Source: Artemisia argyi (taxonomy: Eukaryota; Streptophyta; Magnoliopsida; Asterales; Asteraceae). From it: 64,000 nucleotides of DNA. The notes below the pieces were generated by a model. It worked only from the letters and a program-made list of their open reading frames with translations, had not been told where the DNA came from and did not search any database. The stretch is taken from the NCBI GenBank assembly GCA_030686995.1, contig CM060693.1, positions 106,565,501 through 106,629,500 of the forward strand, written 5' to 3'. Each line of letters opens with the position of its first letter. The stretch's first letter is position 1. The position numbers were made by a program, and so were the translations under genes. Shown in pieces: positions 10,777 through 25,800 of the stretch.

Positions 10777-11064
10777 TTATTAGACTTTATGTTCTTTTTA
10801 CAGGAATAATAGAGTAATAAATAACTGTAAATAAAATGTAATACATGTTTTGTTGATGTTGTATGAAAATAGATATTTCATATCTAATCATATCTCAAAC
10901 TAAATTCATATTTCTTACAACCAAATATTTAATTAAGCTAAAACTATATCATATCTGATTTTATGGATTTTATTATTAAATCTTTATAAATAGCGGCGTG
11001 GCTTTAAATCACATCAAGATGTGGTGTAGACCCGAAACACTGAATTATTTTAATCGAACATTCT
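10773..11064. other. Intergenic AT-rich sequence
   Basis: No ORF or repeat recognised apart from AT-rich simple sequence. Confidence 0.4.
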
Positions 11065-11100
11065 CTCATGCTCATGCTCATGCTCATGCTCATGCTCATG
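11065..11100 (+). repeat. (CTCATG)6 hexanucleotide repeat
   Basis: Six perfect tandem copies of CTCATG. Confidence 0.95.
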
Positions 11101-11435
11101 CAAAATCCTTTAATTTTAAATATATCTTATTTTTTATTAAGTCAAAGTTTCATGTGTCTAGTTTTTTTATTTGCTAATCCGTATACACTAAACATGTCTA
11201 AAGTAAAGACAACTTGTTGTTTGTTTAGATGATAAAAACTAATTTTTGGGTAAAAGGTCAACGACCCGGTAAATATATTACTCCAAAAAACGTTTAAGTA
11301 CAATAGATATGGGTGAATCTCATATCTCAGCCCGTTACATAGGCGAAGAGCTTACATAACAAGATACTTCCTATTTTCAAAACAAGAAAACAAACCATAA
11401 ATCACATGATAGTAGTGACTCTGACAAAAGATAAA

Positions 11436-13253
11436 CTACTTCCTACGACCTTGGAGATTAACACCATAAAAGGCATTAAGAGCATCCAATTCCCCTGGAA
11501 GATCATCAATTTGCTTCGAATAATCATCATAATCATATTCATCTTCACGCTCATGACCACCACCAAAAAGATTTGCTGATTCGTCTAACGTGTTAATAAC
11601 CTCTTCCTCATCGCTATCAGAAACCACAACCTCACCCACCTTTGAAAATGGGTTAGTCCTCTTAGTGACAGAGGTAGACGGAATAGGATGACCAGCATCA
11701 TCCACAAGAATAGCTTTCCCATCGATCAGTAGCTCTTCAAGCTTACTAATTTTCTCAGCAATAGGAGTAGAACCAACTTCCATTCAAGCTTACTAATTGA
11801 ATCACTCTTCAAGCTTACTAATTTTCTCAGCAACAGGTTTGGTAAAACCTCCGCGGCCCGGATTCGAACCAGCTTGCTTACCCTTCTTCTTATTGTTAAC
11901 AGTCTGAAAACCATCATTTACATTCTTAGAAGGTTGAGCAGTCGGTAGCACACCCTTCGGACAATCCACCAAAACATGTCCAAACACCTTGCATTTATCA
12001 CAGCGAGGCGGTTTCCACTCATATTCCACACGGATCTTCTCAATTGTCGAACCCGAACCGTCAAGTAAAGGAATCTCAACAGTAAGGCTATCCTTAAGAA
12101 CCTCATCCGACTTCACTTCGATCATACATCTAGCAAAACTACTCCTACCCCAAGATTCTTTGCACATCTGACTAGTAAAAGCATCCAATCTCTTGGGAGT
12201 CCCAATCAAAGTAGCAAGCAAACTAAGCCCGTCATCAGAGAACATCGCTAAAGGAACATCATGAAATTTAACCCACACCGGAATATGAGTTAAATCCTCT
12301 TTCAACAAATTAGTGTTCAAATTCCAAGGTTTAAGAATAATAGGAACATTACGAATCAACCAGGGACCATTATCAAGCACATCATCAATACCTTTCTTCG
12401 AAGTAAACTTGAAGAAAAAGAACCCCTTAGAGTTCATCATTACCTTTTGTAACCCATACTTAGCCCACGCATTGCGAACATAATAATCCACGACAGGAAA
12501 AGCAAGACGCTGACCAAGAAAATATTCATAGAGTGTATGCTCAAACCTCATGTTCACCTCTTCCACTACTTTCATTGGGACTGAAAGGTCAACATTTTCC
12601 TTCTTTTTGCTGCATTCTAATCTCCGAAAATTAGACACGTGCTTATGAGATTCGTTAGAAGCAGCACCTGCATAAGAAACCGACTTCACTCCATTAACAC
12701 TAGTAGAATCAACCTTAGGTGCAGTAGGGATAGAAGTAGCAATCGAAGAAGGAGTATTAGTAACATTAACACCAGATGAGGAAGCCTTATCAGTAGCAAT
12801 AACATGTTGAATTTTGTTCATGGCTTCATCAAAATTCTTATGCGCATTAGTAATCAATTCTTTCACATGACGCTGTGTAGAGGCATCAAAAGCCAAATCC
12901 GAGTCAAGTGTACCACTAGGCTGTTCCAAATCGTCATTATCATTGTCCGTTTTCCCTTCATCAGCCCCGTGTGACACATCACCAACCAAAGTGTCAACCT
13001 TATCCCCAGATGTCCCATTCGAATTATTAACACTATCATCAAGTGAAACCGGCTTCACTTGATCATGCACATCATGATGTGTGGTACTTTGAGGATTTAC
13101 AACCCTCAAATCTTGCCTAGGCTGAGCTACATCGGTGTTCCCAGCCTCATCTTTCTTTAACCTTTTCATACTAGCAGACAACACATCCATATCAACATTA
13201 GGAACAGTAGCAACCTTCTTAGTAAGTGTAGGACTCAAAAAACCCCTCTCCAT
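11436..13253 (-). pseudogene. LINE ORF1-like protein (DUF4283 + CX2CX4HX4C zinc knuckle), interrupted by in-frame stops
   Basis: ORF1 proteins of plant L1-type LINEs bind element RNA. The frame opens with an ATG at 13253. Residues 1-220 are low-complexity acidic/Ser/Thr; 224-385 match the DUF4283 pattern (aromatic FFFFKF, NGPW, W...L...HIPVWVKFHDVP); 418-431 form the knuckle C-x2-C-x4-H-x4-C, preceded by RVEYEWKPPR. After residue 483 a TGA stops the frame. The same frame reopens at 11783 and runs to 11436, giving the acidic tail usual for these proteins. A roughly 75-base duplication-like insertion containing TGA, TAG, TAA and TGA separates the two parts. No ORF2 (endonuclease/RT) follows on the left. 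The 13254-13740 leader is consistent with LINE 5' UTR. It is either a non-autonomous LINE or a retrocopy. Confidence 0.75.
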
Positions 13254-15361
<2,108 letters not shown>

Positions 15362-18300
15362 TGTAACACCCCCAATTTTAAAATATTTGCAGCGGAATAA
15401 AGATTGGGTGTTACTTCACAGCTCATAGTTTTTCAGTAGAAAATAATTTTCTAAAACATTTATCATTCGAAGTTTTGTAAATATCAGAGTTTTCAAAAAG
15501 AGGTCCCAGTGGTTTTAAAATTTGTTAAATAGGTTTTCGAATGATAATAAAATTTTATAGCCTTTGTGAAAATTACGTGCTCTTCCGTCCCATCCTTGCT
15601 CGTTATAGACCTGAGATAAACATGCTAAAAGTCAACAAAAGTTGAGTGATATTCATATGTTTAAGTTTAAAAGATTGAACACAAGTTATAAGTGATAATT
15701 GCACCGTCATACAATTATAAGTTAAAAACAGTTGTTATTGCATTAAGCTCATGACGCTCAGCCGATTAACAGATCTCATCACGAATGATGGATTATAGTA
15801 ACAGGGGGCCCTCGGGATAGGTTCTTGCCAGTAACCTATTAGATTTCAAATAAAGTGCGTTTGGTTGTTTTCTCCAACGCCCAAATGGGGATGGTCAATC
15901 GCTAATAGATCTATCCACAATTATTTACGTACACCTCTCTGGGTGACTAAGGCTCATGATATGAGGGGCTTTTAGCAAGGAAAGGTACTTAAGCAATAAC
16001 GAGATCAGGTAAAGCATACCAAGAAAATACTTGTGTTCAGTTTTTAAAAACTAGCATGTATCCCCCTCGCAGGGTTTATAAAACATTTAAACAAGTAAAG
16101 GCGAGGCTATGAACCTACCTTAGTGGTTTAGTGAATAAAAATATCGATACTCAGTTTGCAAAATGAGAACGGCTCCACACACGACCTAGATAAGGTATGG
16201 CAAGTTTTAGCTTTTGATAGTCTTAGTGTTTTAATCGCGAGTAGTTTTTAAATGCATGATTGGTTAATTTGACGTTAGTAAAACTTTTAGTTTTATAATA
16301 TATTGTACGTTTAGTTTAGTTATATATATATAAATCTAACGTAAGGTTTAATAATAGTAATAATAATAATAGTTTGAAAATAGCGTAACGTTTAATAATA
16401 ATAATAGTAATAATAATAATAGTTTTGAAATTAACGTAACGTTTAATAATAAAAATAGTAATAGTAATAATAGTTTGAAAATAACGTAACGTTTAATAAT
16501 AATAATAGTAATAATAATAGTTTGAAAATAAGTGTAACGTCGTGACGTGAACTCGTAAGAATGGAAAGTAAAAATAAAAATAAAAATATTAATTTTAGTA
16601 TACGGCCCTTGTATTTTCTAAAAATTTACACTTTTTACCCTAACGGCGTTAGCGTTACGCCGTTAGTCCAAAATTAGATATATTTACATTTTACGTCCAA
16701 GACTTTATACTTCTTACACCTTTCACCCTAGAGTTTATAAAAAATTAGTTTTCACCCTTTAATTTACGAAATGACATTTTATACTGAAACTTTGAAAAGT
16801 TGACACTTTTAACCCGATTTTCATAAAATTTGCAAATTTAGTCCAAAATTCACAATTTTCAAAACTTAATGTTTTTATTTCTTAAATAGTTTCAAAACAG
16901 CTTATTGAGCTTATTCTACCAGCTTATTAGTTCGAAAAGTTAATTTGATAGCTTATGGGCTTTTAACGAAATGTAAGGCCCGTTAGCATTTTTAGATCCA
17001 ATGGGCCTACGGGAGTTTTGGGCCTTGTTTTGGGTTAATGTTATGAGTATGAAAAAGTTGTCCAACAGCTTATAGCCTCAGCTTATTCACTCGGCTTATT
17101 TTGAAATGATTGGGCCTTAAGGCCCAATCGATACTAAAAATTTTCCAAAACTAGTTTTCAAGTCGATTTGCTTGGTGACTTTTATAGGTTCAAAACGCAA
17201 TTTTTATTATAAAGTTTTTATACGAAAATGATTGTTTGTCATGAGGACTTTTAGTTTGTGAAATAAAAAGGTATGCTCGTTAGGTAAATATTAAAGGTAT
17301 ACGTGCGTTTTGGGCTAGCATGGGACGAGTTTTTATGAGAAAAAGACTTAGAAATATTTTAAGAGTTTTCACGACTAGTTATGATACGTTAGAAATGGTA
17401 TTCCAAAATAGTTGTACGTAGCTTTTTAGTTTCAAAACTTTGCATAACTCGATTGTTAGGGTGTAAAATATATAGACGAACGTAAAATATATATATGTCG
17501 TTTATTTAGTTTTCGAATAAAGTGGTGCAATTGTGTATGTCGCGAATAAAAATGATGCAAATGAAAGTTTTATTTAAATATTGAAAAGAGTTTTGTTAGG
17601 AACTTACGACACCAAAATGGTGGGTAAAACAAGACGTAGAGGCGAGAAGTGAGTGAGATGAGTACGTAGTGTGTATGTGTGCTCGACCAAGCTTCACAAA
17701 CAATAACGTGTTTCTCCTAAACTCACACGAATTCCTTGATTTTCCTACCCAAATGCTTCGACCCAAGCCTAGTTCACTACTTAGAATATTTGGTGGATAT
17801 TTGGTTTTGCATGGAAGTAGAAACGAAAATGTGCATGCATGGGTTTATATATGGTGTCTAGTGTATGATAGTATCTAAAATTTAAGGTGATGTGATGGTT
17901 ACTTGCATTCACAAGTCATGAAAGTGTAAGAGTAACAAGTTACTCCATGTTTTGTTTCTAGCTTGGTCGACATCTCCATTTCCAAAATAAACGTGGGTAA
18001 TGAAATATTATAAGGGTATTGTGCTTGTGAAATGGCTTTTAAAAGATTATAGTACTTGTCCTAGGTGAATATTATATGTACATGAGTGAGCTTGAAATGG
18101 GGAAGTACCATATTTGTTTTACAAATGCATGTCGACATCTAAATTTCCAAAGGGAACGTGTGTTTTGCAAATATAAAATGGCATGGTACTTGTGAAATAC
18201 ATTTTAAAAGAGTGTAGTACTTGGCCTAGATGAATAAAATATGTATGTGTGTAAGCTTGAAATAGGGAAGTACTCATTTGTTTGGAAAAGTGCATGTCGA

Positions 18301-19400
18301 CATATCTATTTCTTTCAAAAGGAACGTGTGTTTTGTGATTATAAAATGGAATGGTACTTGCAAAAATGGATTTTAAAATTGGTGTAGTACTTGCCTAGGA
18401 CTTTAATATGTGTATTGTGTGAGCATGAACCAAGGAAGTACTCTTTTGTTTGAATAATATATGTCGACTACCATTTTGTTTAGTAACCGATTTGTAATTT
18501 TGGCTTAGGACTGGAGATGATTAATCAAGGTAATATTTAGACATGAGATTGAGTTTAGAAATGGTTTTAGGACTTAATAGAAACAAACGTGGGTTAAAAT
18601 GGTTAAGTTTTGGATTAGGTGGAAAACGTATGAAATTGTTTTTGGGACATATGCTTTGCCTAGTAAAAACGTACCTAGACTCGACGTGGGGAACTAGAAA
18701 TCGACACTCTAATTGTTGGCTAGCGGAGGAACGAGGGTATGTATAAATATAGGGGTGTCGTGTGTAGGAATTGGACGTATGAAGCTCGTTTCTAACTTGT
18801 CCTAGTCGAGTGGTTTGAAAAACAAAAGAAAGAAAATGGGCCTTAAGAGGATTGGGCCGTGAATAGTAACAGGCCGAGAAAATGTGTTGGGCTTAGGGTG
18901 AGATTTAGGGTCCGGTTAGGTGTAAGTTAGGATTAGTAAAAATTAAATTTGTGATTAGTGAAAGTTTAGTTAATATTTAGTGAAACGTTTACGTGAGTCC
19001 GAGAGTGAATAGTGTTTTGTGAATAGTGTATCATGAATAGTAAAACTTTTGAAAATATCTCGATATCACTAACCGACTCCAAAAACGATAAATAGTGAAA
19101 TGATGAATAGTGTTTGGTGAATAGTAACCGATGAATAGTAAATTTGAAAAATGTCTAGAAAATGCAGGTTTGTAACGAACAAAAGAAAATTATTCTCGCG
19201 ATTTTAGACTATAGTGGTACATGTGTGAGCATCGTTCCAAGCAAAAAGAATCATGAATATCGTAGTGATTTTTAAGTAACATAGCATATTTGATAATAAA
19301 AAAAATTTTGTTATTTGTAAAAACATTATTAATTAACGTAATGATATATTAATCTTCGATTAACTTAAACTATTTATAGGGAAATTTATGGGGGATTACA
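15362..19400 (-). repeat. 3' LTR of the LARD (4039 bp)
   Basis: Direct repeat of 22861-26884. It contains a short hairpin TAACGGCGT-TAGCGTT-ACGCCGTTA at 16641-16665, an AATAAT minisatellite and a cluster of GAATAGT words near 19000-19140. The 69-codon plus-strand ORF at 17669-17878 recurs in the other LTR and is not supported as a gene. Confidence 0.92.
16330..16535. repeat. AT-rich minisatellite in the LARD LTR (about 4 copies of a 55-60 base unit)
   Basis: Each unit is (A/T)ACGTAACGTTTAATAAT followed by variable AAT/AGT triplets and ATAGTTTGAAAA. It is also present in the other LTR at about 23832-24030, with small copy differences. Confidence 0.8.
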
Positions 19401-19413
19401 GTACCTACCCCTC
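19401..19413 (-). other. Polypurine tract of the LARD
   Basis: On the minus strand GAGGGGTAGGTAC directly precedes the LTR start TGTAATCCCCC. Confidence 0.7.
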
Positions 19414-20975
19414 ATTCTGAATTCCGTCCCGGAATTCAAGTTTAACTAAATTCTGGTATTAGGAGATTTCGATCAGAGGGTTGTCGAGAGATTAAGATTT
19501 AGGAGACGCGGTTTATTTAGACTTATTTGTGCTAGGCAGGATCTAGTAACTGGTGTATTTAAGGGTTGTGAATATTGAAGGTAGTGGTTTGAATAGTAAA
19601 ATAACGGCTAGGTGTACCGTACCCAACGGTCGGGAATAGTGATCCTAACGGTCCGTAATAGTGATCTAAAGGCTAGATTTCTTCCTACATATACTCCTTT
19701 CAAATTTTCATTTCCACCAACCATTTTCCTATCATTTCTCATCTCCTATTCTTAAAATACTTCCGAAAAAAAATTGCCGAGCCTAATTACTATACTAGCG
19801 ATTGTTTATGTCGTCCTTGCCGATGTCTACTTAGCGTATGTTCCAGACGAAGACTTTGGGTTCTTGGTTGCGATCTTGTTGTTTGTCGTACCCCTCACGG
19901 TTCTAGCCATTACCGTGGACAAGATATGGGGGTAATAATCTTAAGCTAGGGTTGTTTTAACTTAATTCCTTGTCGTGTTTCTATGTAATCCTCAATAAAT
20001 GTGAAATAAGACTTATTTGTCCTTATGTTTAAAAACTAGTCTTGCTATAGTTTTTAATGATTTGTTTATATTTATCTTTCAGCATAATTAAGGTGATTCA
20101 TCCTGTGGTGGCTTTTGCTATGGTTTTGTAGGTGGGGGTTTTTGTTGTCATAGCGGATCAACCTATTGAAGATTCTATGGTTTATATTGTAATTATTATG
20201 ACGTTAGCACTTCCGATGCTAGTTATTTGTTTATTTATTAATTTTCATGGATTCGGATGAATTGTTAGTTATTGGAGTTTTCTGTTAGTCTTTGCGAATT
20301 ACTAGGGTTTTCCTATTTGTACTTTTGTTGGCTTCTCGTCATAATGACGAAGGAATAAGATAGGTTTTTATGGTAGTTTGTAATATTTATGAATAGTTCA
20401 GTTTATTTATATTTGTTGCTTTTAAATGAAGATTGTTATTTAGAAATTTTGGCATTATGATTGTTCCATCATGACATGATTCTTCCTAAATTAGACATAG
20501 TTGGCCATGCTATGTTTAATGGAGGACTAAATGATGTGATGTTTGGCTCAGTCACAGTGGTATTTATGCTTTTCTTTAAGTTGTTTTAGATGGTGTTCAA
20601 CGTTTTGTTATTATAATATAATACGTAATTTCTTTTAAGAATAAAGTATGAACTTTATTCATTTATTTATTTATTTATTTTATGTATAATATCTATATAT
20701 ATATATATATAGATGAGTCAGAAATTTCTAGGGAAATAACAGTTTGCTGTTATTTGGTAAATGGGATAGGAATTGAAATTGACGTAGATTATAATTATTT
20801 TGGAAATATTACAAGGTAGATTTTTCGATACGGTAGAAGGATAGTTGTTATACTTTAGGTTACATCCATCGTAACTTAAAGTAAAATACGAGGAAGAGAT
20901 ACAATCTCAGGAAATTGTCGAACTAGGATTTATTTATTTACGACAGGAATTTATTCATCTGTTTCAATCTAGTCA
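19414..20975. other. Non-coding part of the LARD core
   Basis: No ORF with recognisable domain on either strand. This is the region where pol would sit in an autonomous element. Confidence 0.6.
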
Positions 20976-21308
20976 TCATTCCTTTGATACTATCGAAGTC
21001 TTTAAAGGTTCCTCATTTTCTAAGAGTTTTCGATTTTGTTTATTTCCATTAGGTATAACTCCTTGCCTAATTTCTTGGTTATGGGTGATGGTAGGGTTAG
21101 TCATTCCTTCTGGCGTTTTAAAGTGGGTTGGCCTATATTCCATGTAGTTTTCCTGCTTGTCAGGCATATCCGACTCTCCTCTTGGATAAACTATGGTGAC
21201 TTCTTTAAGTACTACTGACATGATGTTACTTATCAACTCCCTGACCTCTTCAGTAGTCATGGTGATTTTTGATGACGATGGAGTACATGTATTGTTTACG
21301 TTGTCCAT
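20976..21308 (-). pseudogene. 110-codon ORF in the LARD core, possible gag relic
   Basis: Starts MDNVNNTC; residues 15-40 look like a short helix (TTEEVRELISNIMSVVLKEV), a pattern seen at the start of chromovirus gag proteins. The rest is polar and has no CCHC box. Too short for a functional gag (usually over 300 residues). Function not established. Confidence 0.35.
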
Positions 21309-21924
21309 CCTCTGAAATCATTAATGAAACTTAACTTAGAATCCTTCTGGTGTCAGAATAATTCAAATGAAGTTAATTATTTCATTGATGATAGACTGAA
21401 TTGACTCCTTACTGTAATCTAATTTCAAGATATGTCTGCGTTGTATCATAGTTAGATAATCAACTCTTGATATGAGATTACTAAGAAACAAACCGATTCG
21501 TCCACTAAATTAAATTTTTCTCTCTCTTGAAAATTTAATTATAGTATGTTTAAGAATTTCTTACGGTAGAGTTGAATAGTATTGTAGAAGTTATCATAAT
21601 ATTAATAACTTGACTGATCGTTTTTGTAAAACAATTAGTACAAGGTCTCTTATTAATATGTCAGAAATCTACGTGGAGTTATTTGTTCATCAAGGGAGGT
21701 AACAATTGATGAGATTTTTGCATGAAATTATGAGTATTCATAGTATGCATGCTTGATACGAAAGAAAATGATTGATTTATGACAGAGAGATGTAACGGAA
21801 GAGGAGGTTATATTATGATTTGATTACGAATTCTGAAAGGTTCAGATTTATTGAACATTACATGAAATACTAACCAAGTCTGTCTGGTTTAGTAGATGCA
21901 GCAGGGATACTTGTAAACTTAAGA

Positions 21925-22600
21925 TTAGTTACGCCTCTGACGTAAGTATCTAATCTCTTTCTCAAGTTCAAGTTGTGCCGCTTCCATGCTTGAGAAACGT
22001 TCCTGACACATGTTCATTTGGTTTGCCAACATACTCTCTAATGCGGCAATCTGTTGACCTTGGCTCCTGGCTGTCTCTCTAGCCATCCACTCTTTTGAAC
22101 AATGCGTCAAGGTTACGGTCGTACCATTCAAATTTTGTTGGTCGTAAACCTTTTAGCTGTTCAGTGTGAGCCTCTAATGTGCTGGCTTGTTGATAAACAA
22201 GAGTCCATATTGAATTAGGTGTGCTTATATCGTAGTTGGGGGAATTAGGTGAGGATAAGGTATTTGGGATATCTGGTATTGGGGAATCTAAAGCGTAGGG
22301 TAACGGAGAATTTGGCTCAACATTCGTCCACGGCCTCTCTTGACGTGAACTTTGTCCAATTTTGAATGTTACCTGACCACCAATCATACCTTCATATGAT
22401 TCAGTAGTTCTTCTAAGTTTTTGACGTAGGGGTGAATCGATAGGTGACGATGGAAGTGATTTCTGAGTGGTTTCTATATTAAGTTGGGGTTGTGATATTT
22501 GTACGTAGAGATCTTCAGTGTTCGGAGAATTTTGATTGACGGGGGATGTATTAGTATTACGGAGAGTAGTTTTGACGTTCAAGGAAGTTTTTGGAGACAT
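21925..22600 (-). pseudogene. Frameshifted gag-like coding relic with terminal coiled coil
   Basis: Two overlapping minus-strand ORFs, 22079-22600 (173 codons) and 21925-22131 (68 codons), lie in different frames and overlap by 53 bases. A single frameshift around 22085-22100 would link them. The first part is Ser/Pro/Thr/Asn-rich. The second has a heptad-like stretch rich in Gln, Glu, Met and Leu, reading as a coiled coil ending in LRQRRN. It lies about 250 bases after the PBS, the position of gag. No zinc knuckle or capsid motif is seen, so this is at best the N-terminal remnant of a structural protein. Confidence 0.45.
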
Positions 22601-22844
22601 GTTACTGTAGTAACCGGGAATAGTATTTTATAAGTTACTTTTACGTTATAGATATAATAGTACGGATGAAATAAAAAAATTATGTAAGCGCAATTTCTAA
22701 ACATGCAGACTAATCTTAACAGGTAATGTACTGAGCAAGGTAGTATGCAGGCACGGAAAGCACGAAGAGTGTAGGCTATAAAATGTTTTGTTTGTAAAAG
22801 CGGTTATAGTTCGGATCTGTATTAGACCCGTTTCGATATAACCT

Positions 22845-22858
22845 GGCTCTGATGCCAA
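22845..22858 (-). other. Primer-binding site of the LARD, tRNA-iMet type
   Basis: Minus strand reads TTGGCATCAGAGCC two bases after the LTR end GGGTGTTACA; one mismatch to the usual TGGTATCAGAGCC. Confidence 0.88.
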
Positions 22859-22860
22859 TT

Positions 22861-25800
22861 TGTAACACCCCCAATTTTAAAATATTTGCAGCGGAATAAA
22901 GATTGGGTGTTACTTCACAGCTCATAGTTTTTCAGTAGAAAATAATTTTCTAAAACATTTATCATTCGAAGTTTTGTAAATATCAGAGTTTTCAAAAAGA
23001 GGTCCCAGTGGTTTTAAATTTTGTTAAATAGGTTTTCGAATGATAATAAAATTTTATAGCCTTTGTGAAAATTACGTGCTCTTCCGTCCCATCCTTGCTC
23101 GTTATAGACCTGAGATAAACATGCTAAAAGTCAACAAAAGTTGAGTGATATTCATAGGTTTAAGTTTAAAAGATTGAACACAAGTTATAAGTGATAATTG
23201 CACCGTCATACAATTATAAGTTAAAAACAGTTGTTATTGCATTAAGCTCATGACGCTCAGCCGATTAACAGATCTCATCACGAATGATGGATTATAGTAA
23301 CAGGCGGCCCTCGGGATACGTTCTTGCCAGTAACCTATTAAATTTCAAATAAAGTGCGTTTGGTTGTTTTCTCCAACGCCCAAATGGGGATGGTCAATCC
23401 CTAATAGATCTATCCACAATTATTTACATTCACCTCTCTGGGTGACTAAGGCTCATGATATGAGGGGCTTTTAGCAAGGAAAGGTACTTAAGCAATAACG
23501 AGATCAGGTAAAGCATACCAAGAAAATACTTGTGTTCAGTTTGTAAAAACTAGCATGTATCCCCCTCGCAGGGTTTATAAAACATTTAAACAAGTAAAGG
23601 CGAAGCTATGAACCCACCTTAGTGGTTTAGTGAATAAAAATATCGATACTTAGTTTGCAAAATGGGAACGGCTCCACACACGACCTAGATAAGGTATGAC
23701 AAGTTTTAGCTTTTGATAGTCTTAGTGTTTTAATCGCGAGTAGTTTTTAAATGCATGATTGGTTAATTTGACGTTAGTAAAACTTTTAGTTTTATAATAT
23801 ATTGTACATTTAGTTTAGTTATATATATATAAATCTAACGTAAGCTTTAATAATAGTAATAATAATAATAGTTTAAAAATAGCGTAACGTTTAATAATAA
23901 TAATAGTAATAATAATAATAGTTTTGAAAATAACGTAACGTTTAATAATAAAAATAGTAATAGTAATAATAGTTTGAAAATAACGTAACGTTTAATAGTA
24001 ATAATAGTAATAATAATAGTTTGAAAATAAATGTAACGTCGTGACGTGAACTCATAAGAATGGAAAGTAAAAATAAAAATAAAAATATTAATTTTAGTAT
24101 ACGGCCCTTGTATTTTTTAAAAATTTACACTTTTTACCCTAACGGCGTTAGCGTTACGCCGTTAGTCCAAAATTAGATATATTTACATTTTACGTCCAAG
24201 ACTTTATATTTCTTACACCTTTCACCCTAGAGTTTATAAAAAATCAGTTTTCACCCTTTAATTTACGAAATGACATTTTATACCGAAACTTTGAAAAGTT
24301 GACACTTTTAACCCGATTTTCATAAAATTTGCAAATTTAGTCCAAAATTCACAATTTTCAAAACTTAATGTTTTTATTTCTTAAATAGTTTCAAAACAGC
24401 TTATTGAGCTTATTCTACCAGCTTATTAGTTCGAAAAGTTAATTTGATAGCTTATGGGCTTTTAACGAAATGTAAGGCCCGTTAGCATTTTTAGATCCAA
24501 TGGGCCTACGGGAGTTTTGGGCCTTGTTTTGGGTTAATGTTATGAGTATGAAAAAGTTGTCCAACAGCTTATAGCCTCAGCTTATTCACTCGGCTTATTT
24601 TGAAATGATTGGGTCTTAAGGCCCAATCGATACTAAAAATTTCCAAAACTAGTTTTCAAGTCGATTTGCTTGGTGACTTTTATAGGTTCAAAACGCGATT
24701 TTTATTATAAAGTTTTTATACGAAAATGATTGTTTGTCATGAGGACTATTAGTTTGTGAAATAAAAAGGTATGCTCGTTAGGTAAATATTAAAGGTATAC
24801 GTGCGTTTTGGGCTAGCATGGGACGAGTTTTTATGAGAAAAAGACTTAGAAATATTTTAAGAGTTTTCATGACTAGTTATGATACGTTAGAAATGGTATT
24901 CCAAAACAGTTGTACGTAGCTTTTTAGTTTCAAAACTTTACATAACTCGATTGTTAGGGTGTAAAATATATAGACGAACGTAAAATATATATATGTCGTT
25001 TATTTAGCTTTCGAATAAAGTGGTGCAATTGTGTGTGTCGCGAATAAAAATGATGCAAATGAAAGTTTTAATTAAATATTGAAAAGAGTTTTGTTAGGAA
25101 CTTACGACACCAAAATGGTGGGTAAAACAAGACGTAGAGGCGAGAAGTGAGTGAGATGAGTACGTAGTGTGTATGTGTGCTCGACCAAGGTTCACAAACA
25201 ATAACGTTTTTCTCCTAAACTCACACGAATTCCTTGATTTTCCTACCCAAATGCTTCGACCCAAGCCTAGTTCACTACTTAGAATATTTGGTGGATATTT
25301 GGTTTTGCATGGAAGTAGAAACGAAAATGTGCATGCATGGGTTTATATATGGTGTCTAGTGTATGATAGTATCTAAAATTTAAGGTGATGTGATGGTTAC
25401 TTGCATTCACAAGTCATGAAAGTGTAAGAGTAACAAGTTACTCCATGTTTTGTTTCTAGCTTGGTCGACATCTCCATTTCCAAAATAAACGTGGGTAATG
25501 AAATATTATAAGGGTATTGTACTTGTGAAATGGCTTTTAAAAGATTATAGTACTTGTCCTAGGTGAATATTATATGCACATGAGTGAGCTTGAAATGGGG
25601 AAGTACCATATTTGTTTTACAAATGCATGTCGACATCTAAATTTCCAAAGGGAACGTGTGTTTTGCAAATATAAAATGGCATGGTACTTGTGAAATACAT
25701 TTTAAAAGAGTGTAGTACTTGGCCTAGATGAATAAAATATGTATGTGTGTAAGCTTGAAATAGGGAAGTACTCATTTGTTTGGAAAAGTGCATGTCGACA

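Noticed and set aside
17669..17878. 69-codon ORF repeated at 25167-25376
   Set aside because: Present twice only because it lies in the duplicated LARD LTR; short and domainless.
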